This document shows, in pieces, positions 38,046 to 50,008 of a DNA stretch of 64,000 nt. The notes beneath the pieces were generated by a model, which worked only from the letters and a program-made list of their open reading frames with translations, made no database searches and was not told the DNA's origin. The position numbers and the translations under genes were made by a program. Positions within the stretch are counted from its first letter, which is position 1, and every line of letters begins with the position of its first letter. Source of the DNA: Labedaea rhizosphaerae (GTDB lineage Bacteria; Actinomycetota; Actinomycetes; Mycobacteriales; Pseudonocardiaceae); assembly GCF_004362825.1 (NCBI RefSeq), contig NZ_SNXZ01000001.1, positions 1,364,001 to 1,428,000 on the forward strand. The letters are read 5' to 3'.

Positions 38046-38438
38046 TCAGTCTTGTGGTTGGGGGCCGGTCGGTGTGTCCGGTGTGATCGGGCGGTCCGGC
38101 CACAGTGGACGGATCTCGATCGTCAGGTCGTCGATGCCCGGGTGGCGGGCGGCGTAGTCGAGCACGTGGTCGAGGTCCGGCGCCTCGACCAGGTCCAGGC
38201 CGCCGATCTGCTCCGCGGTCTCGGCGAACGGGCCGTCGGAGACCAGCACCTGGCCGTCACGCACGCGGACGGTCTTCGCGTCGCGGGTGGGGCGCAGCTT
38301 CGCGCCGAACTTGACCGCGCCGGTCTGCTCGACGTGCGCCACCCACTCGTGCGATGCCGGGTCGCCGGCGAGTTCCGCCGCGCTGATGTCCGGCCACGTC
38401 GACTCGTCGCCGCAGATGAACAGCAGGTAATCCATCAT
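38046..38438 (-). CDS. YCII-related DGPF protein (2 of 3)
   Basis: A 130-residue DGPF protein ([24 protein letters not shown]) with a proline-rich C-terminal tail of about 18 residues that the paralogues lack. The ATG overlaps the stop of the upstream paralogue (ATGATG; the second ATG, one codon later, is possible), so it belongs to one operon with it. Confidence 0.92.
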   Translation of the reverse strand: MMDYLLFICGDESTWPDISAAELAGDPASHEWVAHVEQTGAVKFGAKLRPTRDAKTVRVRDGQVLVSDGPFAETAEQIGGLDLVEAPDLDHVLDYAARHPGIDDLTIEIRPLWPDRPITPDTPTGPQPQD

Positions 38439-38773
38439 TCGTCCCAGAGCGGGCGGATCTCGATCGAGCCGATCGCGGCGAACGGGTGCTTCGCGGCCAC
38501 CTCGATGGCCTCGTCCAGGTCCGCGCACTCCATGACGTCGAAGCCGCCGATCTGCTCGGCGGTCTCGGCGAACGGGCCGTCGGAGACCAGCACCTGGCCG
38601 TCGCGCAAGCGCTGCGTCTTCGCCTCGGCGGCCGGACGCAGGCGGCCGCCGAGCGTGCGCAGGCCGCGGCGCTGCACTTCGTCCAGCCAGGCCTGCGGGC
38701 TGCGCTCGTGCGACGGCGTGCCGACCTGGCTCGCCGCCTTGTCATCAGCGCAAATGAGGAACAGATAACGCAT
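38435..38773 (-). CDS. YCII-related DGPF protein (3 of 3)
   Basis: A 112-residue DGPF protein ([23 protein letters not shown]) and first gene of the run of three paralogues leading to the ECF42 sigma gene. The promoter upstream (38811-38837) matches the motif reported for ECF42 factors, so the whole set is probably autoregulated. MRYLFLICADD at the start is the conserved first strand of the fold. Confidence 0.92.
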   Translation of the reverse strand: MRYLFLICADDKAASQVGTPSHERSPQAWLDEVQRRGLRTLGGRLRPAAEAKTQRLRDGQVLVSDGPFAETAEQIGGFDVMECADLDEAIEVAAKHPFAAIGSIEIRPLWDE

Positions 38774-38810
38774 CGCGGACTCCTAGTTCGTCGATCTCGT
38801 GCAGTATCAC

Positions 38811-38837
38811 GACGATCGGCCCGCCGGGAAATCGACA
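38811..38837 (-). promoter_or_regulatory. Candidate ECF42 promoter for the DGPF operon
   Basis: Read leftward, TGTCGA (38832-38837) is followed after 17 bp by CGTC (38811-38814). I recall TGTCGA and CG(A/T)C as the -35 and -10 elements reported for ECF42. The -10 ends 37 bp before the first DGPF ATG. Confidence 0.65.
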
Positions 38838-38839
38838 CA

Positions 38840-38876
38840 CGCGAAAGGGCGGCCCCGATCGGGACCGCCCTTCGCG
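38840..38876. terminator. Strong hairpin terminator after the HNH nuclease gene
   Basis: CGCGAAAGGGCGG (38840-38852) pairs with CCGCCCTTCGCG (38865-38876) with one bulged A; the inner GGCCCCGATCGGGACC extends the stem. It lies 12 bp beyond the nuclease stop and separates it from the DGPF promoter. Confidence 0.8.
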
Positions 38877-38888
38877 CGAAACCGCAGG

Positions 38889-39533
38889 TCAGCAGGTGCC
38901 GAGCATGTCGCCCAGGGCCGCTTTCTCCGCTTCGTTCACGGTGAGGTCGTACTTCGTCTTCACCTGGATGTAGGCCTCGGCGTACTGGCACCAGTCGTCC
39001 TGCGACGGCGGCTTCCACACGTCCGGGGTCTTGTCGCCCTTGGACTGGTTCACGTTGTCGGTGACCGCCCAGAGCTGCGGCGCGTCGAGGTCGTTGGCGA
39101 AGGCCTCGCGCTGATCGATGGTCCAGTCCGCCGCTCCGGTGCGCCACGCGTCGGCCAGCGGCACCATGTGGTCGATGTCCACATCGGACGGCGAGGTCCA
39201 GGTCTCGCCGTCGTACGGGCTGGTCCAGCTGCCCGAGGTCGCGTAGCAGTCCGAGCCGACCTCGACGCCGTCACCGTCGCGCTTGAGCACCTCCTCGCGG
39301 GTGTTGCAGCTGCCCTCGACGGTGTGCCAGTGCGGGAACTCGTCGCGCGAGTAACCGTCCATCGTCCCGTCCGGGGCGACGGTCAGCATCGAGAGCTCGC
39401 TCTGCGCGGTCCCCGCGTCCGGGATCCCCGGCGGCGTCGCCTCGGCCGCGCCCGAGGTGAGCGCGATGGTGGCGCCCGTGACAAGTGTTAACGCGGCGCC
39501 GCACGCCCACGCTTTCCCCGACCTGGTTGACAT
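38889..39533 (-). CDS. Secreted HNH-type nuclease (DUF1524-like)
   Basis: A 214-residue exported protein: signal peptide (about 1-32, ending SGAAEA-TP) followed by a mature domain with the HNH-like core DVDIDHMVPLADAWRTGA (His/Asp-His metal site), REAFANDL, and NQSKGDKTPDVWKP carrying the Asn and Lys typical of the DUF1524/GmrSD C-terminal nuclease family. Four Cys residues may form disulfides. GGAGG lies 5 nt before the ATG. Likely an extracellular nuclease for nutrient use or defence. Confidence 0.9.
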   Translation of the reverse strand: MSTRSGKAWACGAALTLVTGATIALTSGAAEATPPGIPDAGTAQSELSMLTVAPDGTMDGYSRDEFPHWHTVEGSCNTREEVLKRDGDGVEVGSDCYATSGSWTSPYDGETWTSPSDVDIDHMVPLADAWRTGAADWTIDQREAFANDLDAPQLWAVTDNVNQSKGDKTPDVWKPPSQDDWCQYAEAYIQVKTKYDLTVNEAEKAALGDMLGTC

Positions 39534-39738
39534 CTTGCCTCCGTGTCATGCGTCACGTGAAATCGCAACGACCATGACGCATGGGGAGGAACAAGCGCAA
39601 CACCGATGGGTGACACTCTGTAGACGGAAAGTGAACACCGGGCGGTAACCGGCATAACGCAGCGAAGTCAGACCCATCGGCCTGGGCGGTACGGCCCACC
39701 GGCCTTGATCCAGACGGCTTACCGCGACCCGCAGTCGA

Positions 39739-40419
39739 TCAGAGCAACCCGCGCACGGCCCGCAGATCCTGCGTGTGCCGGTACCACGTCCAGCGCGAGA
39801 CCACCCGCTCGTGCGCGACGCCGTCACGCACCACCGTCGTCGGCACGCTGCCGAGCTGGAACGCCCGCCCGTGGAACGACGTCGTGCGCTTGCCCAGCAG
39901 CCCGGTCTTGGTGACCTCGACCAGCAGCCCGGCCCCGCCGGTCGGGTCCGGCGTCACCTCGATCCGCCCGGCCTGCCCGCGCAGCGCCACTTCGTCGTCG
40001 CAGTAAGCCACGCCACGCACGCCGCGGATCAGGCCGGCGCCGACGAGCACCCCGCCCACGTCGTCGCGGATCAGCGGCAGCGGGTCGATGTCGCCGCCCA
40101 GCGCGAGTTCGACGGCCCGTCCCATGTCCTCCGGCAGGCCCCACAGCCGCGCGACCCGGGACGTCCCCGCCGGCACGAACCCGACCGGCACGTCGGCGAG
40201 GCGCTCGGCCCGCAGCAACCGCAGCACCACCGCGGCCAGGTCGGCGTCGGTGCCGACCACGACGAGCCGCTCCCCGTCGAGGCGCTTCAGCACCGGATCC
40301 AGGTCGGCCTTGCCCGGCCGGGACGTCACCCGAACGAGCTCGACGCCGTCACGTTGGGTGAGCGCGGGAGCCGTCGCTGTATCGCCTGGGTTTCCGCAGG
40401 CCAGCACGAGTGCGTTCAC
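39739..40419 (-). CDS. Degenerate diacylglycerol-kinase-like protein
   Basis: A 226-residue protein whose pattern resembles the diacylglycerol kinase/NAD kinase-like fold: VPVGFVPAGTSRVARLWGLPED corresponds to the usual PxGT-NDxAR-xLGIP region. The glycine-rich GGDGT nucleotide loop is replaced by VVGTDADLAAVV, so kinase activity is doubtful. The second of two adjacent GTGs is preferred (GGAGG five bases upstream). It is divergent from purA over 60 bp. The identification rests on pattern only. Confidence 0.55.
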   Translation of the reverse strand: MNALVLACGNPGDTATAPALTQRDGVELVRVTSRPGKADLDPVLKRLDGERLVVVGTDADLAAVVLRLLRAERLADVPVGFVPAGTSRVARLWGLPEDMGRAVELALGGDIDPLPLIRDDVGGVLVGAGLIRGVRGVAYCDDEVALRGQAGRIEVTPDPTGGAGLLVEVTKTGLLGKRTTSFHGRAFQLGSVPTTVVRDGVAHERVVSRWTWYRHTQDLRAVRGLL

Positions 40420-40437
40420 CACAACCTCCTGGGCTAG

Positions 40438-43550
<3,113 letters not shown>

Positions 43551-43610
43551 GGGTTGGCAGCATGGCGCAGATCGCGCGCCGAGGACAGCACCCGGTGGCA
43601 TGCTGGACCG

Positions 43611-43871
43611 ATGACATGCGCACACCTGCAGTCGGCCGCCGACCGGCAGCCCCCGGCCACCCTGGAATGCGAAGACTGCGTCGCGGCCGGCCGTCGTGAC
43701 TGGGTGCACCTGCGGATGTGCCTGTCGTGCGGCCACGTCGGCTGCTGCGACTCGAGCCCCGCCAAGCACGCGTCCGCGCACTACGGCGAGACGCAGCACC
43801 CGGTCATCCAGTCGGTCGAACCGGGCGAGACCTGGCACTGGTGCTTCATCGACGAGGCCATCAGCGCCTAG
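43611..43871 (+). CDS. UBP-type zinc-finger protein
   Basis: An 86-residue protein consisting of one ZnF-UBP domain: CAHL...CEDC, MCLSCGHVGCCDSS and HASAHYGETQHPVIQSV carry the Cys/His ligands of three zinc sites. In eukaryotes this fold binds the ubiquitin C-terminus; in actinobacteria it occurs as a lone small protein of unknown use. No clear ribosome-binding site precedes the ATG; CATGCT lies nearby on both strands of the divergent promoter. Confidence 0.88.
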   Translation: MTCAHLQSAADRQPPATLECEDCVAAGRRDWVHLRMCLSCGHVGCCDSSPAKHASAHYGETQHPVIQSVEPGETWHWCFIDEAISA

Positions 43872-43940
43872 GCACAACTTCGCTGCTCGGGGGCAGGGTG
43901 GTGCGGCGAGTCGGGTGCCGGGGAACTAGTCTTTCTGGTC

Positions 43941-45206
<1,266 letters not shown>

Positions 45207-45316
45207 CCGGGAACCGTTCGGAGTCTTTCTTCGTCCAAGTTCAGGTTCACCACGGCTGCCATTGGTAGCCTTCGAGGCGAGACCGGCCTGTCACCGTCTG
45301 TACGGGGGTACGCGAC

Positions 45317-45751
45317 GTGGTGCACGACAACGCGAACGTGAGCGCGGCGGTGAGCGCCTTGAGCATGATGCCCGGCGGCTTGTTCGCCGGCGTGGCCGCC
45401 GCGCTCGAAGCGATCCCCTCGATGCCCCAGTCGGGCAAGATGGTCGTCAACGCGAACAACATCCTCGGCGCCGCCAAGATCATCCGCAGTCAAACGGAGA
45501 CGCTCAAGAAGACGCTGCAGGACCGCAGTCGTGACCTGGTCGTGCAGGCGGCCGGTGCCGACTCCGTCAGCACCTATGCGGCCCAGAGCTGGAACGACAA
45601 CCTGGTGTTCCGCGACGACAGCTATTCCATGCGTGTGAGCGACTACGTCAAGAGCCTGGAAACGGTCGTCGGTCAGTTGAAGGATGCGGCCGTGCAGTAC
45701 GGCTTCACCGAGGACGAGATCACCCAGACGTTCGGGAAGCCTGGTGCGTAG
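45317..45751 (+). CDS. ESX-cluster protein of unknown function
   Basis: A 144-residue, mostly helical protein with no recognisable domain. A W-N-D near residue 92 (YAAQSWNDNLVF) faintly recalls WXG100 turns, but the rest does not fit. It is the first gene of the type VII-related cluster and its stop overlaps the start of the DUF3558 lipoprotein gene by 8 bp. GTG start with GGGGG about 8 nt upstream. Probably a secreted partner or chaperone of the cluster. Confidence 0.7.
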   Translation: MVHDNANVSAAVSALSMMPGGLFAGVAAALEAIPSMPQSGKMVVNANNILGAAKIIRSQTETLKKTLQDRSRDLVVQAAGADSVSTYAAQSWNDNLVFRDDSYSMRVSDYVKSLETVVGQLKDAAVQYGFTEDEITQTFGKPGA

Positions 45752-46394
45752 TCGCTCCGCAGCCGTGGCGGTCGCTTTGGCGGCCGCCACAGTCACGATC
45801 GGCGGGTGCACCAGCACGGAGGCCGGGACGCCGCAGACCACGACACCAGGCGGCGGCGGTACCTCCGGCCCGCCACCCGGAACGATCACGACCGCGCAGC
45901 CAGGACAGCCCACGGTGGCGATTCCGCCGCGGCCCAAGACGCTTCCGCTGGACAACGTCGAGCCTTGCTCGCTATTCGACAGCAATGCGCAGAAGCAGCT
46001 CCAGATTTCCGAGGAGCCCGAGTCGCGCGTCTCAACTGATGTCTACAAGGCAAAGCAGTGCATGTTGAACGTCGTCACCGAGGACATCGACTACAGCTAC
46101 TTCGTCTCGGCGATCACCACTGAAGGCATCGGGGCATGGCTGGATGGTCAGCGTGTCGTCGTGGCGAAGCTCGTGTCGGTCGAGGGCTACGCGGCGGTCG
46201 ACTACTACCCGAAGGGCACGGGGCCGTCGAACGGCAACGCCGGGTGTAGCACCGCGGTCGACGTCGCCGACGGCCAGCAACTTGACGTGTCGATGAGGCC
46301 GTTCGGCAAAACGGGCTTGAGCCAGGACCAGGAATGCCAGATGACCGAGAAGGCGGCCGCACTCGCCGTCGCCACGTTGCAGAGCGCGAGGTGA
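45744..46394 (+). CDS. DUF3558-like lipoprotein
   Basis: A 216-residue lipoprotein: short signal peptide ending in a lipobox-like TIGGC-T (Cys near residue 21), a Pro/Thr/Gly-rich linker (about 25-65) and a DUF3558-type domain with the characteristic DNVEPCSLFD start and two further Cys. Such lipoproteins are abundant in Pseudonocardiales and often lie near ESX genes. The GTG start overlaps the upstream gene. Confidence 0.82.
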   Translation: MRSRSAAVAVALAAATVTIGGCTSTEAGTPQTTTPGGGGTSGPPPGTITTAQPGQPTVAIPPRPKTLPLDNVEPCSLFDSNAQKQLQISEEPESRVSTDVYKAKQCMLNVVTEDIDYSYFVSAITTEGIGAWLDGQRVVVAKLVSVEGYAAVDYYPKGTGPSNGNAGCSTAVDVADGQQLDVSMRPFGKTGLSQDQECQMTEKAAALAVATLQSAR

Positions 46395-46401
46395 GCATGC
46401 G

Positions 46402-47631
46402 ATGACCGGCAACGACCTCCGATTCGCGGGCTACGACAATGCCCAGCTGGCCAACGAGATCAACCTCTTGCGCAGTGGCGCGGGCGCCGAGTCCTTCTAC
46501 ACCGCGGTCGATGCGCTGAAGACGATCGCGACCAGCCTCTCCGACACCGACAAGACGCTGCGCCAGCAGTTGCAGAGCATCGGCGTCGAGTGGGACAGCG
46601 ACGCGAGCAAGGACTTCAGCGTCGTCGCCAAGGACCAGGCCGACTACGGCGCCGGCGCCGACGAGACCATGTCCGAGTCGGCCAGTGCGGTCGACGCGCA
46701 GGGCCAGGTGTTCAGCCACGCCCGCGACGTCCTGCCCAACCCGGGCGACCTGCAGGGCGACACGAAGACCAACTTCCTCGACGACACGGTCTCGACCCTG
46801 CTCGGTCACGAGACCGACCACGCCAAAGAGGTCAAGAAGACCAACGAGGCCCGCGAGCGGACGATCACCGCGCTGGACAACTACAACAACCAGACCAACG
46901 AGAACCTCGGCCAGTACCAGTCGCTCCCGGTGCCGCCCAACATGGAGCTGTCCGCCAAGCCGATCGTGAGCACCGGCGGCACGTCCGCGCAGAGCTTCAC
47001 CGGCGGCCAGGGCTTCGCGCCCAGCGGCAGCGGCCCGGATTCCTTCGGCGCCAACAACAACGCGTTCCCGACCGGCGGGGGGCACACCAGCCAGACCCCT
47101 GGCTTCCCCGGCACCGGCGGCCCGAACGTCCCCGGCTCGGGCGGAAACCCGGTGCCCGGCAAGCAGATGGGCGTCGGTCCGGTGCCGACCGGTGCGGGCG
47201 GGTTCCCGAACGCCGGTGGGCAGACGCCACTGCGGACCGGGCCGGTCTTCAACAGCGAGTCGGCGCTCGGCGCGGCCATCGCGGCGGGCACCGGTGGTGG
47301 TGCGGCGGCCGGGGCCGGTGACGCCGAACGCGGTCCACGCAGCCCGCGCGGCGCCATGGCCGGCCCGGAGGCCGAGGCCCGCGCCGCCGCGTCCGGGCGC
47401 AGCAGCGTCAGCTCCCTGTCCAGCCTGCCCGAGGACGAGGCCCGCGCGGCCCGCAACGCCGAACGCCTCGCGCCCAAGGGCCGCTCGACCGGCTCGATGA
47501 TGCAGCCCGCCACCGGCGGCACGCGTGACGACGAGGACGAAGAGCACGTGCGCAAGTTCGCGGTCGAGTCCGACGACGTCTTCGCCGACGACCGCATGGT
47601 CATCGGCTCGGTGCTGGGTGAGGACGAGTAA
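46402..47631 (+). CDS. PPE-like type VII secretion substrate
   Basis: A 409-residue protein. Residues 1-180 are helical and resemble the PPE/WXG helical hairpin (INLLRSGAGAESFYTAVDAL and GVEWDSDASKDFSVVA around the turn). The middle (about 185-290) is Gly/Pro/Asn-rich. The end is acidic with DDEDEEHVRKFAVESDDVFADDRMVIGSVLGED, a pattern repeated in actinobacterial PPE-like genes next to EspG. EspG, the usual PPE chaperone, is encoded 5 bp downstream. Confidence 0.8.
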   Translation: MTGNDLRFAGYDNAQLANEINLLRSGAGAESFYTAVDALKTIATSLSDTDKTLRQQLQSIGVEWDSDASKDFSVVAKDQADYGAGADETMSESASAVDAQGQVFSHARDVLPNPGDLQGDTKTNFLDDTVSTLLGHETDHAKEVKKTNEARERTITALDNYNNQTNENLGQYQSLPVPPNMELSAKPIVSTGGTSAQSFTGGQGFAPSGSGPDSFGANNNAFPTGGGHTSQTPGFPGTGGPNVPGSGGNPVPGKQMGVGPVPTGAGGFPNAGGQTPLRTGPVFNSESALGAAIAAGTGGGAAAGAGDAERGPRSPRGAMAGPEAEARAAASGRSSVSSLSSLPEDEARAARNAERLAPKGRSTGSMMQPATGGTRDDEDEEHVRKFAVESDDVFADDRMVIGSVLGEDE

Positions 47632-47636
47632 CGCCC

Positions 47637-48401
47637 TTGTCCGACAGCCTGGTCTTGTCCGCGCTCGAGTTCGACGTGTTGTGGGAGTCCCTCGACCTGC
47701 CGCCCAAGCACGTGGCGCTCGACGTGCCGAGCCCCGGCATGACCCACACCGAACGCCGTGAGCTGGTCGCGAAGGCGTGGCGCTCGCTGGGCGAGCGCGG
47801 TCTGGCCGACGGCACCCGCCCGGACGGCGATCTGCTCGACCGGCTGATGCTGCTCGCCCACCCCGAGCTCAGCATCGACAGCTGGGTGTGGACCGACCGG
47901 CAGATCTCCGCGCTCACCGTCGCCTCCGGCGAAGGGGTCGCGATGGGCGTGGTCGACGGCGACGAGGTGTGGCTGATCCCGGTCCGCGACACCGCGCTGG
48001 CCGAGGCCGCCGTGTCGATCGCCGGCGAGCTGGGCCCCGGTCCCGGCCGGTCGGTCAGCCTGCCGTCGGAGGTCGTGCAGGACGCCGACGAGCTGGCCAA
48101 GGGCGACCCGCACCGGTTCGTCGCCGCGCTCGAGGAGGCCCGGGTCGAGCTGAGCGAGGCCCAGGTGCTCGCGGGCATGCTCTCCGGTGCCGTGCTGCGC
48201 GGGCAGGTCGGTGTCGAGCGCCGGCGCCGGGACCATCGGATGGTGCGGGCCGACCGGGTCGTCGCCTTCCACGACACGGCCGCCGGTCGCTACCTCTACC
48301 TGCGCAAACCCAGTACCGACGGCCGGCTGTGGAGCACGGTGACCCCGGCCGACAACCGCAGGCTCTCGGCGAGCGTGCAGGAACTGGTCGACGAAGTGTG
48401 A
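47637..48401 (+). CDS. EspG-family ESX chaperone
   Basis: A 254-residue EspG protein (LSALEFDVLWESLDLPPKHVALDVPS start, typical of the family, and an RADRVVAFHDTAAGRYLYL strand near the end). In mycobacteria EspG binds the tip of PE-PPE dimers in the cytoplasm and hands them to the ESX machine. A TTG start lies 5 bp after the PPE-like gene; no other start fits the conserved N-terminus. Its likely client is the PPE-like protein just upstream. Confidence 0.9.
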   Translation: MSDSLVLSALEFDVLWESLDLPPKHVALDVPSPGMTHTERRELVAKAWRSLGERGLADGTRPDGDLLDRLMLLAHPELSIDSWVWTDRQISALTVASGEGVAMGVVDGDEVWLIPVRDTALAEAAVSIAGELGPGPGRSVSLPSEVVQDADELAKGDPHRFVAALEEARVELSEAQVLAGMLSGAVLRGQVGVERRRRDHRMVRADRVVAFHDTAAGRYLYLRKPSTDGRLWSTVTPADNRRLSASVQELVDEV

Positions 48402-48480
48402 CAACACCGGGTGAACAGGGAACCGCGGCCCGTGTGGACGCGTCCCACCAGGGCACCGGACTTCAAGGGGGTACGTCGAG

Positions 48481-48783
48481 GTGGGTAATCCCAAGTACAA
48501 CCTGGACGCGATCGAGCACTGCCGCACGGCGGTGAGCACGTTGCACGGTCCGGCCGGCGCGGCCGGTGACGACCTGCCGAAGGACGTGCCCGCCTCGATG
48601 TTCGGCGAGCTGGCCCACTCGAGCGACGTCGCCGCCGCGGTGAGCGCCCTCGCCACCAAGGCCAGCGACGAGTACGACAAGGCCGACACGGTGCTGCAGG
48701 GCGTCGACCGCGCGCTGGACGCGATCCTCACCACCGTCAAGAACGTCGAGGACGGCAACGCGCAGAATCTCGCGGGGAACTGA
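48481..48783 (+). CDS. WXG100-like small ESX protein
   Basis: A 100-residue helical protein resembling a WXG100 partner without the Trp-X-Gly turn (helix, a turn at PASMFGELAHSSDVAAAV, helix). Its length and position directly before the WXG-transglycosylase gene suggest that the two form a heterodimer for export. GTG start at the end of a GGGGGTACGTCGAG leader. Confidence 0.75.
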   Translation: MGNPKYNLDAIEHCRTAVSTLHGPAGAAGDDLPKDVPASMFGELAHSSDVAAAVSALATKASDEYDKADTVLQGVDRALDAILTTVKNVEDGNAQNLAGN

Positions 48784-48797
48784 GGGGTCGAGCGGAG

Positions 48798-49988
48798 ATG
48801 ACAAACCAGGAATCGGTTCGCGCGTTGCCCGGTTCGGCGGCGCCCGCCCTCGCGAACATCGCGGACAAGGTCTACAAGGCCGACCTCGGCGGGATCGAAG
48901 GGCTCAAAGCCAAGCTGACCGGCGCGGCCGACAACTTCACCAACAACGTCGAAACCAAGCTCAACCCGGCGGTCCAGGGGCTCGACGACGCGTGGCAGGG
49001 CCAGTCGGCCGACCAGTTCGTCGCCTACATGGGCAAGTTCAAGACCGCGGGCACCCAGGTCCACCAGGCGCTGACCGACGCCGCCGGTGACGTCGAAGCG
49101 GCGCACGGCGCGCTCGACGAGGCCCGCACCAACCTCGAAGGCACGTTCGGCCGGCTCCTGCAGGACGCGACCGAGCAGAAGCCGCCGGCCGAGCAGGTCG
49201 AGGAGGGCGGCGAGGACTGGGCCGCGGTGTGCGACCGGATCGCGGGTCAGTACGCGGCCGAGGTCACCCAGCACATCAACAACGCGAACACAGCGCTCGG
49301 CAACATCGCCACCACGCTCAAGGGCCGCGCGGGTGAGATCGCCGCCGGGTTCAGCTCCATCCCCGCGGCCAACGACCAGGTGTTCACCCCCGCGCCCGGT
49401 CACAAGGTCGAGTGGGTGCCCACGCCCGAGGACGAGGGGAAGACCGCGCCGAGCGGCACCGGCGACGGCTCGGACCCCGGCAACGGCAACGGCTCGAACG
49501 CGGGCGGCTCGAACTCCGGTGGCTCGGACAACGGCGGCGGGGGCACGTCCGCCGGACCCGGTGGGGGCGGCAACAACGGCGGTGGCGGTGGCATGGGCTC
49601 GAGTGGCCCGCCGCCCACCGAGATGCCGCCCGGCAACGTCGACGAGTGGATCAAGGAAGCGATCAAGGTCCTGCAGGCCCACGGCGTCAACGTCTCCGAG
49701 GCCGACATCCCGACCATCTGGGCGATCATCCAGCACGAGTCCGGCGGCAACCCGAACGCGATCAACAACTGGGACTCCAACGCTGCGGCGGGCCACCCGT
49801 CGAAGGGCCTGATGCAGTGCATCGACTCGACGTTCAACGCCTACAAGATGCCGGGCTACGACAACATCTACGGCCCGGTCGACAACATCTGCGCGGGCGT
49901 GAACTACGCGATCTCCCGGTACGGCTCGCTTTCCAACGTTCCCGGTATCGCCTCAATGGCAAGTGGCGGCGGCTACAAGGGGTACTGA
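48798..49988 (+). CDS. WXG100-domain protein fused to a lytic transglycosylase
   Basis: A 396-residue modular protein: an N-terminal WXG100-like hairpin with W66-Q-G in LDDAWQGQSADQFV, a further helical region to about 195, a Gly/Ser/Asn-rich linker (about 215-275), and a C-terminal SLT-type lysozyme-like domain whose catalytic Glu is E314 in QHESGGNPNAIN, followed by SKGLMQ and NICAGVNYAISRYGS. No Sec signal, so export by an ESX system is inferred. It would cleave peptidoglycan in the wall. Confidence 0.9.
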   Translation: MTNQESVRALPGSAAPALANIADKVYKADLGGIEGLKAKLTGAADNFTNNVETKLNPAVQGLDDAWQGQSADQFVAYMGKFKTAGTQVHQALTDAAGDVEAAHGALDEARTNLEGTFGRLLQDATEQKPPAEQVEEGGEDWAAVCDRIAGQYAAEVTQHINNANTALGNIATTLKGRAGEIAAGFSSIPAANDQVFTPAPGHKVEWVPTPEDEGKTAPSGTGDGSDPGNGNGSNAGGSNSGGSDNGGGGTSAGPGGGGNNGGGGGMGSSGPPPTEMPPGNVDEWIKEAIKVLQAHGVNVSEADIPTIWAIIQHESGGNPNAINNWDSNAAAGHPSKGLMQCIDSTFNAYKMPGYDNIYGPVDNICAGVNYAISRYGSLSNVPGIASMASGGGYKGY

Positions 49989-50008
49989 TTCCTCGTTAGG
50001 CTCGCGGG

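Noticed and set aside
39534-39738. Possible RNA gene in the gap between the HNH nuclease and the DAG-kinase-like gene
   Set aside because: It contains the nuclease promoter region and short GC repeats, but no convincing tRNA or structured RNA.
46881-49796. 971-codon minus-strand open frame across the ESX genes
   Set aside because: Shadow of the Gly/Pro-rich ESX coding sequences; the six genes on the plus strand have coherent domains and tight spacing.
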